A DNA stretch of 64,000 bases from Brevundimonas terrae. Its GTDB lineage: Bacteria; Pseudomonadota; Alphaproteobacteria; Caulobacterales; Caulobacteraceae. The translations under genes and the position numbers were made by a program. The stretch is from the NCBI RefSeq assembly GCF_011761985.1, contig NZ_JAASQT010000002.1:186001-250000 (forward strand), read 5' to 3'. Position 1 is the stretch's first letter. The number at the start of each line of letters is the position of its first letter. Below, in pieces: positions 44,986 to 53,215 of this stretch. The notes below the pieces were generated by a model, which saw only the letters and a program-made list of their open reading frames with translations, was not told the origin of the DNA and searched no databases.

Positions 44986-46269
44986 CTAGCGTGCCTTGCG
45001 GATCAGTTCTTCGGCCAGAACATCGGTCAGATAACCATCGGCCGTGCGGCCATTGGCAGCCTGCCAGCGGCGCAGGGCGGCGCGGGTATTGGAGCCGATC
45101 ACGCCATCCACACCTTGGGTGTCAAAGCCCATCTTGGTCAGGGCCGTCTGGGCACCCACACGCTGTTCGCGGGTCAGCGGGCCGTCATTGGGCCATGTGG
45201 CGACCAGCGGCGGCTTGCCGGTGACGCCATCGGCAATCAGGCCGATCGCCAGCGCATAGCTGACCGAGTTGTTATAGCGGCGGATCACATAGTGGTTGGG
45301 CAGGGCGAGGAAGACCGGACCCTTGGCACCTTGCGGCAGCAGGATGGTGGCGTCTTCGTTCATCTCGGCATCGTTCAACACCTGACCATTGGCCAGACGC
45401 ACACCGCGTGACTGCCAGTAGGACCATTTGTGTTTTGGGCCCTCGGCTTGGGTGTAGTCGAAATTAGAGGGCAGGATGACCTCATAGGCCCAGCCCTGAC
45501 CGCGCTTCCAACCGGCCTGTGCCAGCAGATTGGCGGTCGAGGCGAGGGCATCGGCGTCCGAACCCCAGATATCGACCTTGCCGTCATCGTTCTGGTCAAC
45601 GCCCAGACGCAGATAGTTGTCGGGCATGAACTGGGTGTGGCCCATGGCACCGGCCCAGCTGCCGGTCAGGCCCGCACGGTCGCGCTTGCCGCTGACAACA
45701 ATGTCGAGGGCGTTTTTAAGCTGGCCCTCGGCCCAGTCACGGCGGCGGCCATCATAGGCCAGCGTCGCCAGCGAACGGATGACGTCAAAATCGCCCTGAA
45801 CCTGTCCAAAGGCGCTTTCCTGCGCCCAGATGCCCAGAAGAATCTCGGTAGGAACGCCGAATCGCTGGGTCACAGACCACGGCACGCGGTCCACGCGCTG
45901 GCGGGCCATAGCGATTCTGGCCGGTGTGGTGGCGTTCTGGATATAGGTACCGGCAGGGCGCGAAAATTCGGGCTGGTTGCGGTCCAGACGGATGACGCTG
46001 GGATTGGGCGTCACATTCTGCAGTTCGCGCGCATATTCCCAGCGCTTGTCGCCACCGAGGCGATCAAGGAAGCTCTCTTTCCACGCATCGAAATTGGCGT
46101 GGTCATAGGCTGGCGTCAGGTCTGGCTGTGTGGGCGCAGGTGTAGAATCGACCGGCGGCACAGGCATAGACGGTGCCGGCTGTGCGGGCACTACAGGGGC
46201 GGGCTGGGGGACCATCGGGCTGCACGCCGCGACAGAAGCCACAAGAAGTAGGCGGAAAGCATTTCGCAT
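44986..46269 (-). CDS. Lytic murein transglycosylase lipoprotein, MltB-type
   Basis: From ATG 46269 the 427-residue product has a signal peptide and lipobox VAAC (Cys16), so it is outer- or inner-membrane anchored. The SLT_2-type catalytic domain includes the acidic residue in WAQESAFG and the motif GSWAGAMGHTQFMP; a C-terminal peptidoglycan-binding_1 domain (about 365-425, with VDGVIGSNTRAALRRWQ) follows. It cleaves peptidoglycan strands with 1,6-anhydro-muramic acid formation. It is upstream of the DJ-1 gene, three bases apart. Confidence 0.93.
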   Translation of the reverse strand: MRNAFRLLLVASVAACSPMVPQPAPVVPAQPAPSMPVPPVDSTPAPTQPDLTPAYDHANFDAWKESFLDRLGGDKRWEYARELQNVTPNPSVIRLDRNQPEFSRPAGTYIQNATTPARIAMARQRVDRVPWSVTQRFGVPTEILLGIWAQESAFGQVQGDFDVIRSLATLAYDGRRRDWAEGQLKNALDIVVSGKRDRAGLTGSWAGAMGHTQFMPDNYLRLGVDQNDDGKVDIWGSDADALASTANLLAQAGWKRGQGWAYEVILPSNFDYTQAEGPKHKWSYWQSRGVRLANGQVLNDAEMNEDATILLPQGAKGPVFLALPNHYVIRRYNNSVSYALAIGLIADGVTGKPPLVATWPNDGPLTREQRVGAQTALTKMGFDTQGVDGVIGSNTRAALRRWQAANGRTADGYLTDVLAEELIRKAR

Positions 46270-46346
46270 GGGTACTAGGCTAACGCCCTTAAAAATAACG
46301 ACCAATCACAAGCGCGCGACGTCACAAGGGGTTTCAAACAAAAGGC

Positions 46347-46361
46347 TTAATACGCCGCTAA
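46347..46361. promoter_or_regulatory. CtrA-like half-consensus box between the transglycosylase and rpmJ genes
   Basis: TTAA at 46347-46350 and CTAA at 46358-46361 are 7 bases apart, giving TTAA-N7-CTAA, one mismatch from the CtrA consensus. It lies in the 270-bp divergent gap 78 bp upstream of the transglycosylase start. One such near match could be chance. Confidence 0.25.
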
Positions 46362-46539
46362 CCTTTGCGTCATTTCCCGTGATTACGGGGAAAAATGCGC
46401 CGCACTTCACGGGCAAGCAGCCTGTAGATGTTGACGGGGCAGCTATAGCTCTCTATAGGCACCGCTCCGCTGTGGGTTCGCTTGCAGCTTCGTTATTTTT
46501 CCGCCCTCACGGGCCTCCAATCATACGGGACGTCCGACC

Positions 46540-46665
46540 ATGAAGGTCCGTAGCTCGCTGAAGTCGCTCAAGGGTCGCCACCGCGACTGCAAAATCGTTC
46601 GTCGTAAAGGCGTTCTGTACGTGATCAACAAGACCGATCCGCGCTTCAAAGCCAAGCAAGGCTAA
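46540..46665 (+). CDS. rpmJ: Ribosomal protein L36 RpmJ
   Basis: This 41-residue gene is too short to stand out but is unmistakable: the product begins [17 protein letters not shown] and ends in [20 protein letters not shown], which is the type II L36 of proteobacteria with Cys17 as the only cysteine of the usual zinc ribbon. It is a small 50S subunit protein. It lies alone between the transglycosylase and gapR, as ribosomal genes of this type often do. A weak terminator follows. Confidence 0.95.
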   Translation: MKVRSSLKSLKGRHRDCKIVRRKGVLYVINKTDPRFKAKQG

Positions 46666-46707
46666 GGAATGCGTGACTGTGGCGTGCCCATCGGGTGCGC
46701 CGTGGTC

Positions 46708-46732
46708 TTGTAGTAGATTTTTAAATCTACAA
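46708..46732. repeat. AT-rich hairpin after rpmJ
   Basis: CTTGTAG at 46708-46714 pairs with CTACAAG, and the inner GTAGATTT/AAATCTAC also pairs, giving a long A/T-rich palindrome downstream of rpmJ. It differs from a terminator because no T-run follows; a separate weak terminator lies just after it. Confidence 0.55.
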
Positions 46733-46762
46733 GGCTGCGGGCTAAAAGTCCGTGGCCTTTTT
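46731..46762 (+). terminator. Weak terminator after rpmJ
   Basis: AAGGC at 46731 pairs with GGCCTT near 46755-46760 with two mismatches, followed by a T-run. It sits between rpmJ and gapR. Confidence 0.55.
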
Positions 46763-46793
46763 CGTGTCCGCAACCGGGCTGTGGATTCGCCGA

Positions 46794-46811
46794 GACGGTG
46801 TTTTTCGAATC
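46794..46811. promoter_or_regulatory. Two GANTC sites upstream of gapR
   Basis: GATTC at 46794-46798 and GAATC at 46807-46811 lie 80-95 bases before the gapR start. GANTC is the CcrM methylation site and may affect cell-cycle timing of transcription. The role here is inferred. Confidence 0.4.
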
Positions 46812-46889
46812 TGTGGCTTGAGCCAGCGGCGCGGGCGTGATTAGTCGCCAGCCAATCCTATTCTTTCCAGAGTTCGCCGGAGGTCCACC

Positions 46890-47159
46890 TTGGACGACGC
46901 ATCCTTCGAAAACCCAGACGTCATGACCGCTGCGGCCCAAGGCCGTCTGCGCACCATTATCGAGCGCATCGAGCGTCTGGAAGAAGACAAAAAAGCCGTC
47001 ATGGAAGACATGAAGGAGGTCTTCGCCGAGGCCAAGGGCGAGGGCTATGACGTGAAGGTGCTGCGCAAGGTCATCCGTATGCGCAAGCAGGACAAGGCCA
47101 AGCGTCAGGAAGAGGAAGCCATCCTCGACCTGTACCTGTCGGCCTTGGGCGAAATCTAA
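46890..47159 (+). CDS. gapR: Nucleoid-associated protein GapR (DUF2312)
   Basis: The 89-residue protein matches GapR of Caulobacter, which binds overtwisted, A/T-rich DNA, stimulates topoisomerases and is needed for replication and chromosome organisation. The family core is visible: AAAQGRLRTIIERIERLEEDKKAVM followed by AEAKGEGYDVKVLRKVIRMRKQDKAKRQEEEAILDLYL. The whole protein is helical. Start is TTG 46890, six bases after GGAGG (46879-46883); the next ATG is 11 codons further. In Caulobacter gapR is close to tacA, and both occur here within 5 kb. Confidence 0.95.
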   Translation: MDDASFENPDVMTAAAQGRLRTIIERIERLEEDKKAVMEDMKEVFAEAKGEGYDVKVLRKVIRMRKQDKAKRQEEEAILDLYLSALGEI

Positions 47160-47176
47160 GCCAACAGGATAAGGGC

Positions 47177-47593
47177 TTGAAGCGAAAGCCTCCTGCCAGT
47201 CCTTATGAGTTACAGCGCAAGGCGGCCCAGCGGGCGGCCTTGAACGCACTCAAGCGCGCCCGCCGCTCTGCTGAGAAGGCGGGCGTTTCGCTGTCCGAAT
47301 GGGAAGACGAGTTCCTGTCCTCGGTCAGCGAGCGGGTGAAGGAGCATGGCCGCGCCTTTGGTGATCCCGAGCTGGGCGGCCCCGGTCAGGCCCTGTCGGC
47401 CATGCAGGGGCGGAAGCTCAAAGAGATCGCCAAAAAGGCTAACGGCGAAGACCGCTTTAGCCCGAAGAAAAAGGCTAACGGCGAAGACCGCTTTAGCCCA
47501 AAGAAGAAAGCGAGTGGCGAGGAGCGTCCGGCCCCACAACGCAAAAGAGGGGCACGGACGCCGTACCCCTCTCGCGATATCAACGACGAATAG
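47177..47593 (+). CDS. Lysine-rich protein of unknown function with tandem repeat
   Basis: I do not recognise this 138-residue protein. It is strongly basic, with an N-terminal helical region (ELQRKAAQRAALNALKRARRSAEKAG) and a C-terminal part made of two perfect 12-residue copies of KKANGEDRFSPK and one degenerate copy. The C-terminal tail is disordered-looking. The start is TTG 47177, eight bases after AGGA, since no ATG is available near. It follows gapR with an 17-bp gap, and both encode basic DNA-binding-like proteins, so an operon is likely. Its function is unknown. Confidence 0.72.
   Translation: MKRKPPASPYELQRKAAQRAALNALKRARRSAEKAGVSLSEWEDEFLSSVSERVKEHGRAFGDPELGGPGQALSAMQGRKLKEIAKKANGEDRFSPKKKANGEDRFSPKKKASGEERPAPQRKRGARTPYPSRDINDE
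47432..47539 (+). repeat. 36-bp tandem repeat (2 perfect, 1 degenerate copy)
   Basis: Units span 47432-47467, 47468-47503 and 47504-47539. Units 1 and 2 differ only at one base near their ends (silent change), and unit 3 has drifted at several codons. The period is a multiple of three, so copy number can vary without breaking the frame. Confidence 0.9.
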
Positions 47594-47597
47594 AGGC

Positions 47598-48239
47598 CTA
47601 TTGCAGTGCCGACAGGCGCAGCGCGGACAGCCACGGCGCATAGGCGGCTTCACCGGCAGCAATGCCGATAATATTGCCATCCTCGATACCGATTGTCAGG
47701 GAATAGCGGTCCTTGACGATGCCGATCAGTGCGCCGACCTCACCGCCCGAATCCTTGGGCTCGACAGGAAGGGCATAGACCAGACCGCCACCAGCTTCTT
47801 TGACGATCGACAGATAATCTTCGCCGCCCAGTTCGGCCAGAGAGGCCGGATAGGCGAGGGCGGCTTCCTGCACACCCTTGGTCATGGTGATCGCCGTCCT
47901 GGAAGCATCCATCGGCAGCTTACGTCCCATATCGGCAAGACCGGCTGGCAAATCGCCGTTTGGACCTTGGGAATCGACCAGAATGATCTTGGTGGGGGAC
48001 ATCTCGTCACCCCAGACCATTTCAACCGAGAAGGGCTGGCATTCTACCGAGGTCAACGACTTGCCGCCAAGATCGGCAGGTGCGGGCAGGGCGGCCAGAA
48101 GATAGTGGTCCTTGCAGGTGTCCGGCAGTTTGAAATTGCTCTTGGCCGATTGTGTATTCTCGGCAGGCGTTGCGCCTTGTGAACAACCGGCCAGCACCAA
48201 CATCGCAGCGGCGGCAACAAAAGCAGTCTGTTTGATCAC
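47598..48239 (-). CDS. Lipoprotein of unknown function
   Basis: The 213-residue product starts with a signal peptide and lipobox LAGC (Cys19), so it is a lipoprotein. It contains a pair of cysteines in DTCKDHY and VECQPF, and a segment GGGLVYALPVEPKD. I do not recognise a domain. It converges with the lysine-rich gene with only a 4-bp gap. The product is probably periplasmic or outer-membrane attached. Confidence 0.8.
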   Translation of the reverse strand: MIKQTAFVAAAAMLVLAGCSQGATPAENTQSAKSNFKLPDTCKDHYLLAALPAPADLGGKSLTSVECQPFSVEMVWGDEMSPTKIILVDSQGPNGDLPAGLADMGRKLPMDASRTAITMTKGVQEAALAYPASLAELGGEDYLSIVKEAGGGLVYALPVEPKDSGGEVGALIGIVKDRYSLTIGIEDGNIIGIAAGEAAYAPWLSALRLSALQ

Positions 48240-48351
48240 GAATAACCCCTCTTACTGTTTAGGCTGGCCGTAAAGGAGCATGTTTTGCCCGATTGGCCAA
48301 ACCGGCGAACAGTGCGATCCGGACAAAACTTTATGACCTCGAGGGGGAGCA

Positions 48352-48870
48352 ATGAATCCTATTGTGCGCGGCTTTAAAAAACTGGCCGACTTTAAAGGCC
48401 GCGACCGCAGGAGCCAGTTCTGGCCCTATACGGGGGTGGTGTGCGCCGTGTGGTTTGTCGTGCAGGGGATGTTCGGCAATCTGGTGATGTTTACGGCTAT
48501 GGCATCGGGAGACGAGGCGAATTTCGTGATCGCTTTTATCGGAACGATGGTGGCGGGTGTGCTGCTTTTGGTCTGCCTTCTTGCGGCAGCCGTATCGCGA
48601 CGACTGCATGATCGGGGACTGAGCGGCCTATGGGCGCTGATCCCGGTCGGGCTTTTGGTGGCAGTGATGTCAGGTTTTATGCTTTTATTTCAGCTGCTTA
48701 TACAAGATGCCCCGATGGGCGATTCCTCAACCGATATGAGCTTCGAATTCGGGATGCTGGGCGTCATGTTGGGCAACCTGCTCTACATGGCCTCGCTGGC
48801 GACCCTGATCGTCTTCCTGTGCCTAAAGGGCAAAGCCGGTCCGAACCGCTATGGGCCAGAACCGGCCTGA
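48352..48870 (+). CDS. DUF805 membrane protein
   Basis: The 172-residue inner-membrane protein has about four hydrophobic segments and the DUF805 hallmarks FKGRDRRSQFW near 14-24, VSRRLHDRGLSGLW near 81-94 and GPNRYGPEP at the C-terminus. DUF805 proteins are widespread small membrane proteins with no assigned function. It is divergent from the lipoprotein gene, 112 bp apart. Confidence 0.88.
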   Translation: MNPIVRGFKKLADFKGRDRRSQFWPYTGVVCAVWFVVQGMFGNLVMFTAMASGDEANFVIAFIGTMVAGVLLLVCLLAAAVSRRLHDRGLSGLWALIPVGLLVAVMSGFMLLFQLLIQDAPMGDSSTDMSFEFGMLGVMLGNLLYMASLATLIVFLCLKGKAGPNRYGPEPA

Positions 48871-48874
48871 GGGC

Positions 48875-49642
48875 CTAGTCCAGTTCCTGTGTGCCGCCGC
48901 CCGATACGGTCAGGACCTGTCCGCTGACCCATGCGGCGGCGGGCGAGCACAGGAACAGGGCGGCATTGGCGATGTCCTGTGTCTGGCCCAGCCGTCCCAG
49001 AGGCGTGTGTTTCAGCATGGCGGCTTCGATCTGGGGTGTCAGTACCTTGGCGAGGGCGTGGGTCTTGATGGCTCCCGGTGCAATGGCGTTGACGCGGATG
49101 CCCTTGGGGCCAAGGTCAAAGGCGACATTGCGGGTCAGATGGTTCACCGCTGCCTTGGACGACGCGTATGAAGCCATGTGGATGTTCTTGTTCTCGCCCG
49201 CCATGGACGAGATGTTGATCACGGCCCCACCGCCTGCCTGTTCCATATGGGGGGCGACCATCTGCATGAAACGGAACATGGCAAAGACGTTCAGTTCGAA
49301 CGCCCATTCAAAATCCTTCATCGGCATGTCGAACGGCTTTGGCCCGCCGCCACCGGCATTATTGGCCAATAGGGTGATCTTGCCGAAGCTTTTCAGGGCC
49401 GCATCGATAACGGCCTGACGGTGGGCTTCATCGGTGACATTGCATTCAAGGCCGATGGCCTGACCGCCGCTGTCCACTATGTCCTTGGCTACAGCCTCGG
49501 CACCGTCCTTGTTCAGGTCGGTGACGACAACCGCAGCACCGGCGCGGGCAAAGGTTTCCGCTATGCCGCGTCCGATACCGTCCGCTGCGCCGGTGACAAT
49601 GGCGACATCGCCATCCATCCGGAACATGTTCTGGATATCCAT
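48875..49642 (-). CDS. Short-chain dehydrogenase/reductase
   Basis: The 255-residue NAD(P)-dependent enzyme has the classical SDR motifs: TGAADGIGRGIA (about 18-29), NNAGGGGP, and the catalytic YASSK (Tyr about 158). It ends VLTVSGGGTQELD, which is common in 7-alpha-hydroxysteroid dehydrogenase and 3-ketoacyl reductase-like SDRs. The substrate is unknown. It converges with the DUF805 gene, and follows tacA with a 62-bp gap on the same strand. Confidence 0.92.
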   Translation of the reverse strand: MDIQNMFRMDGDVAIVTGAADGIGRGIAETFARAGAAVVVTDLNKDGAEAVAKDIVDSGGQAIGLECNVTDEAHRQAVIDAALKSFGKITLLANNAGGGGPKPFDMPMKDFEWAFELNVFAMFRFMQMVAPHMEQAGGGAVINISSMAGENKNIHMASYASSKAAVNHLTRNVAFDLGPKGIRVNAIAPGAIKTHALAKVLTPQIEAAMLKHTPLGRLGQTQDIANAALFLCSPAAAWVSGQVLTVSGGGTQELD

Positions 49643-49704
49643 CCCGCTCTCCCGTCAAGGCTGTGCCTGAAAGGAGAAGTCGGGACGGACGCCAGTGGTT
49701 CCGC

Positions 49705-51219
49705 TTAACCGGCTTCCTTGATGTGGTCTTCCAGACCCTGTTCGCGCACCTTGCGGTAAAGCGTAGAGCGACCGATGCCGAGGCGACGGGCGATTTCGGA
49801 CATGTGGCCCGAATAGACCTCGATGGCGTGCTGGATCAGGTCGCGTTCGATCTCTTCCAGCGTGCGGACGTGGCCGCGATCATCGGTGATGCGGATCGGG
49901 CTGTCATTGATGCCAGCCTGTGCAGAGTTGGCCTGCGCAGTGCCCGCCGTCGCAGATTGTGCGCCATCGGTGTGGCTGGCCGCTTCGATGGCCTCGCCGT
50001 CCGGTCCGCTCTGGACCGAAAGAGGGGCGTCCAACGGTGCGGCAATCCCCGAAATGGACGGGAAGTCGTGCGGTTGCAGGATCGGCGAATCCGCCAGCAC
50101 CAGCGCGCGATAGATGGTGTTTTCCAACTGTCGCACATTGCCCGGCCAGTCATAGGCTTCGAGCAGGGCCATCGTATCGGGCGAGCAACCGACGATGCGC
50201 TTGCTTTCCTCGATATTGAAGCGGGTGATGAAATGCTCGACCAGCGCCGGAATGTCCTCGCGGCGTTCGCGCAAAGACGGGGCTTCGATCGGGAAGACGT
50301 TCAGGCGATAGAACAGGTCTTCGCGGAAGGCCCCTTCTTTGACCTGCTGGGCAGGGTCGCGGTTGGTGGCCGAGACGATACGCACATCGACCTTTACGGG
50401 GCGCTTGCCGCCGACCGGATCGACTTCGCTTTCTTGCAGCACGCGCAGCAGCTTGACCTGAATATCCAGCGGCAGTTCGCCGATTTCATCGAGGAACAGG
50501 GTGCCGCCATTAGCCTCTACGAACTTGCCCGCATGTTTTTCATGCGCGCCGGTAAAGGCACCCTTTTCGTGGCCGAACAGGATGGATTCCACCAGATTGG
50601 CTGGAAGGGCACCGCAGTTGACGGCGATAAACGGCTTGCCGGAGCGGTTGCTGGCCCCGTGCAGGGCGCGCGCGATCACTTCCTTGCCGACGCCGCTTTC
50701 GCCCGTAATCAGGACGGGAATGGACGACTTGGCCGCGCGTACACCCAGCGCCTTGACCATACGCATGGGCGCGCTGTCGCCGACGATGTCGTCAAAGCTG
50801 GTGCGGCCGGTGGAGCGTTTTTTCAGGCGTCCGATCTCGGCGGTCAGTTGGGTCATCTGCAAGGCGTTGCGCACGCCGATCAGAAGGCGTTCGGGGCCGA
50901 CAGGTTTGACGAAGAAGTCTTGGGCACCGGCCTGCATGGCCCGCACAACGGTTTCAATGCCGCCATTGGCTGTCAGCACAATGACCGGAATATTGACGCC
51001 AGCGGTGCGTAGTTCGGCAAGGGTTTCAAGGCCGGACAGACCACCCGGCATGACCAGATCCAGCAGCACCACATCGGCACCGCCGCCCTTGGTCATGCGA
51101 TCGATGGCTTCGCCACCGGTCTCGGCATGGACAACCGCATAGCCCTCACGATCCAGAACCGCCTGAATCAGGCGGCGCTGGGTCGGGTCGTCATCGACAA
51201 CCAGAACGGTCTTACCCAT
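49705..51219 (-). CDS. tacA: Sigma-54-dependent response regulator, TacA-like
   Basis: The 504-residue protein has a functional-looking receiver (DDD 9-11; D54 in VLLDLVMPGG), an AAA+ domain with Walker A GESGVGKE and sigma-54 loop GAFTGA, and a Fis-type HTH at the C-terminus (MSEIARRLGIGRSTLYRKV). In Caulobacter TacA is phosphorylated by the ShkA-ShpA relay and with sigma-54 drives stalk genes; its transcription is CtrA-dependent. Start is ATG 51219 with GAAGGGG ahead; GTG 51234 is alternative. The identity rests on the domain plan, proximity to gapR and a CtrA box 134 bp upstream. Confidence 0.85.
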   Translation of the reverse strand: MGKTVLVVDDDPTQRRLIQAVLDREGYAVVHAETGGEAIDRMTKGGGADVVLLDLVMPGGLSGLETLAELRTAGVNIPVIVLTANGGIETVVRAMQAGAQDFFVKPVGPERLLIGVRNALQMTQLTAEIGRLKKRSTGRTSFDDIVGDSAPMRMVKALGVRAAKSSIPVLITGESGVGKEVIARALHGASNRSGKPFIAVNCGALPANLVESILFGHEKGAFTGAHEKHAGKFVEANGGTLFLDEIGELPLDIQVKLLRVLQESEVDPVGGKRPVKVDVRIVSATNRDPAQQVKEGAFREDLFYRLNVFPIEAPSLRERREDIPALVEHFITRFNIEESKRIVGCSPDTMALLEAYDWPGNVRQLENTIYRALVLADSPILQPHDFPSISGIAAPLDAPLSVQSGPDGEAIEAASHTDGAQSATAGTAQANSAQAGINDSPIRITDDRGHVRTLEEIERDLIQHAIEVYSGHMSEIARRLGIGRSTLYRKVREQGLEDHIKEAG

Positions 51220-51352
51220 GGGAAACCCCTTCACTTCACCACTGTAGCGACGTCCTTTTTTGAGATGGAACGTTCGCTGTTATCTTGTGTCTCTAAACGG
51301 CACTTGTGAAGATGGGGTTTCCCGAAAAGGGTAGCTAAGTTAATGGTTACGC

Positions 51353-51367
51353 TTAATTTCTTTTTAA
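51353..51367. promoter_or_regulatory. CtrA box upstream of tacA
   Basis: TTAA at 51353-51356 and TTAA at 51364-51367 are separated by exactly 7 bases, a full consensus CtrA site. It is 134 bp upstream of the tacA ATG and overlaps the stop codon of the DUF4153 gene (51364-51366). A further TTAA lies at 51340-51343. Confidence 0.7.
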
Positions 51368-53100
51368 GGCTGACAGTCCAGCTCGGGTGCGAAGTCCATA
51401 ACAAGTCCGCCTAATTCAATGGGCTGGACGGAATTGTGGGGCGCGCTCTTGGGCGTATTATCCTTAAGGGCGGTTTTGGGCTGAACGGGTTTGCAGTCGG
51501 CGCGACGCGAGAAATTACCCTTGTTTACCCATGAACCTTCACTGTCCCGACTAAAGACACGGATCTGTCCATAGACGGCCAGCAGGACATCCTCGCTGCC
51601 ATCCGCGTCATAATCATACAGGCGTGCGGTGCAGGGATCGGTTGCCGGACACTCGAAGCCAAACTCGGATGCTTTCAGGGTATCGACAAACCCTTCGGGC
51701 AGGGTGGTGCCTTCGGGCAGGATGGTGAGGGCGGGGTTACTGGCGACGGGCTCGACATAGCGGTTTTCCAGCGCCGCCTTGGCCTTGGTCGCAATGGCGG
51801 TGTCCTTGGACTTGGCCAGTTCCTCGAGGGCGGCGCGCCCGCGTTTGCCAGCCTGCCAACCCAGCCACGAATAGGGAATGGCATCGGCTTTCAGCGTGCC
51901 GCTCTCAAGACGGGCCAACTGGTTGTTGACCGATAACTGCTGCGGATTCAGCCACGGCGTCGAATAGCCGACCAGTGTCGCGGTGGTGATGATGGCGGCG
52001 ACCACATTGGTCCCCTCCAGCCATGGCAGCCAGCCGCCACCACGGTTGCGCCCCATGAACTGGGCCAGCACATAGCCGACGGCATAGATCAGACCGATGA
52101 CCGCCGCCGTAATGGCGACGATGCGCGATACGGTCAGGCCATGCTGGCCGATGCGGACCGAGACGGCCCACAGCGCAAACAGGGTCATCGGCAGCAACAG
52201 CACACAGCCAACGCGCAAGGTCATACGCAGGAAGGCGGTGCCGGTCAGATGCTCGCCACCATCCTGATAGGCGGTGTTGATAAGGATGATGAGACCGGCC
52301 GATGCGGCCAGCATCAGACCCGAAGGGCTGAGCGAAGAGTGAAGCTCGGACAGGCCGGCCAGTGGCAGGGTAATCAAGAAGGCCGCCGCCAGAAACACAG
52401 CCACCGGCAGCAGCCATGACAGCAGGGTCAGGGCCACGGTACGGATGCCCTGTGTCAGGCCGTCACGCACATCGCTAAGCTCGACGCCCAGCGCGAACAA
52501 CAGTGAGGAAGCGAAGAAGACGAACCATTCCTCGGAAATCATATCCTCGACAAAATCGATGCCGATGGCATTGAACAGGGCGGCACCCAACCACAGGATC
52601 AGCCAGAACACGCCAAGGAACATCAGGGCCAGAACCAGCTGGATACCGGCCTTCCACGCGGCCTCGTAATACTGGTCATAGGGGGCAAAGGCCTGACCGC
52701 TACGGAGGGCGGGAATAATCAGGTGGTGGGCACAGAACAGGGCCGCAGGCAGGCAGATGGCCATGACCAGAAAGACATTGTCATTGTCCGGCAACAGACC
52801 GCTGCTGAGACCGATAGCGGCCAGAAGCGCGGTGGCAATACCTGTCCAGATCAGGCTGGCACGGAATGAAATCTGGCCGATAGCCGCAAGGCCGACCGGC
52901 ACCGCATAGGATGCAACCAGCGCCCATGCCGCCAGAAAACCGGTATTGATGTCGTTCAGCTTGGTGGTACGATAAAGGCCATAGAGCAGCGCACCCTGAA
53001 TAAGGCCCAGCACCAAACGGACCAGCAATCGCGGCGGTCCTTCCTGCAGTTGCGTCCGGCGCAGTCCAGTACGGCTATTGGGCGAAAACAAGCGATCCAT
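51364..53100 (-). CDS. DUF4153 membrane protein
   Basis: From ATG 53100 the 578-residue product has about 10 to 12 hydrophobic segments (starting with LVLGLIQGALLYGLYR) and matches DUF4153 proteins, which have no assigned role. It ends with a soluble region of about 190 residues, with paired cysteines (FECPATDPC, ELDCQP) and an Asp-rich YDYDADGSED segment that suggests metal binding. The upstream 19 codons of the frame overlap the divergent gene's promoter region and are not used. It is divergent from the M3 peptidase, 115 bp apart. Confidence 0.86.
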   Translation of the reverse strand: MDRLFSPNSRTGLRRTQLQEGPPRLLVRLVLGLIQGALLYGLYRTTKLNDINTGFLAAWALVASYAVPVGLAAIGQISFRASLIWTGIATALLAAIGLSSGLLPDNDNVFLVMAICLPAALFCAHHLIIPALRSGQAFAPYDQYYEAAWKAGIQLVLALMFLGVFWLILWLGAALFNAIGIDFVEDMISEEWFVFFASSLLFALGVELSDVRDGLTQGIRTVALTLLSWLLPVAVFLAAAFLITLPLAGLSELHSSLSPSGLMLAASAGLIILINTAYQDGGEHLTGTAFLRMTLRVGCVLLLPMTLFALWAVSVRIGQHGLTVSRIVAITAAVIGLIYAVGYVLAQFMGRNRGGGWLPWLEGTNVVAAIITTATLVGYSTPWLNPQQLSVNNQLARLESGTLKADAIPYSWLGWQAGKRGRAALEELAKSKDTAIATKAKAALENRYVEPVASNPALTILPEGTTLPEGFVDTLKASEFGFECPATDPCTARLYDYDADGSEDVLLAVYGQIRVFSRDSEGSWVNKGNFSRRADCKPVQPKTALKDNTPKSAPHNSVQPIELGGLVMDFAPELDCQP

Positions 53101-53215
53101 GGCAGTGCCCCTATCAGGTTCGATGGCGCACAATGGCAGTTTACATGCGTGTGACAAGTTACAGTTACGCTACGCGCCCTTGCCAGAAAGCCTGCGGCTC
53201 CCCAAAACCATAGGC

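Noticed and set aside
46796-46815. A possible tRNA T-loop (TTCGAATC) before gapR
   Set aside because: No acceptor, D- or anticodon-stem pairs can be found around it; it is better explained as a GANTC site.
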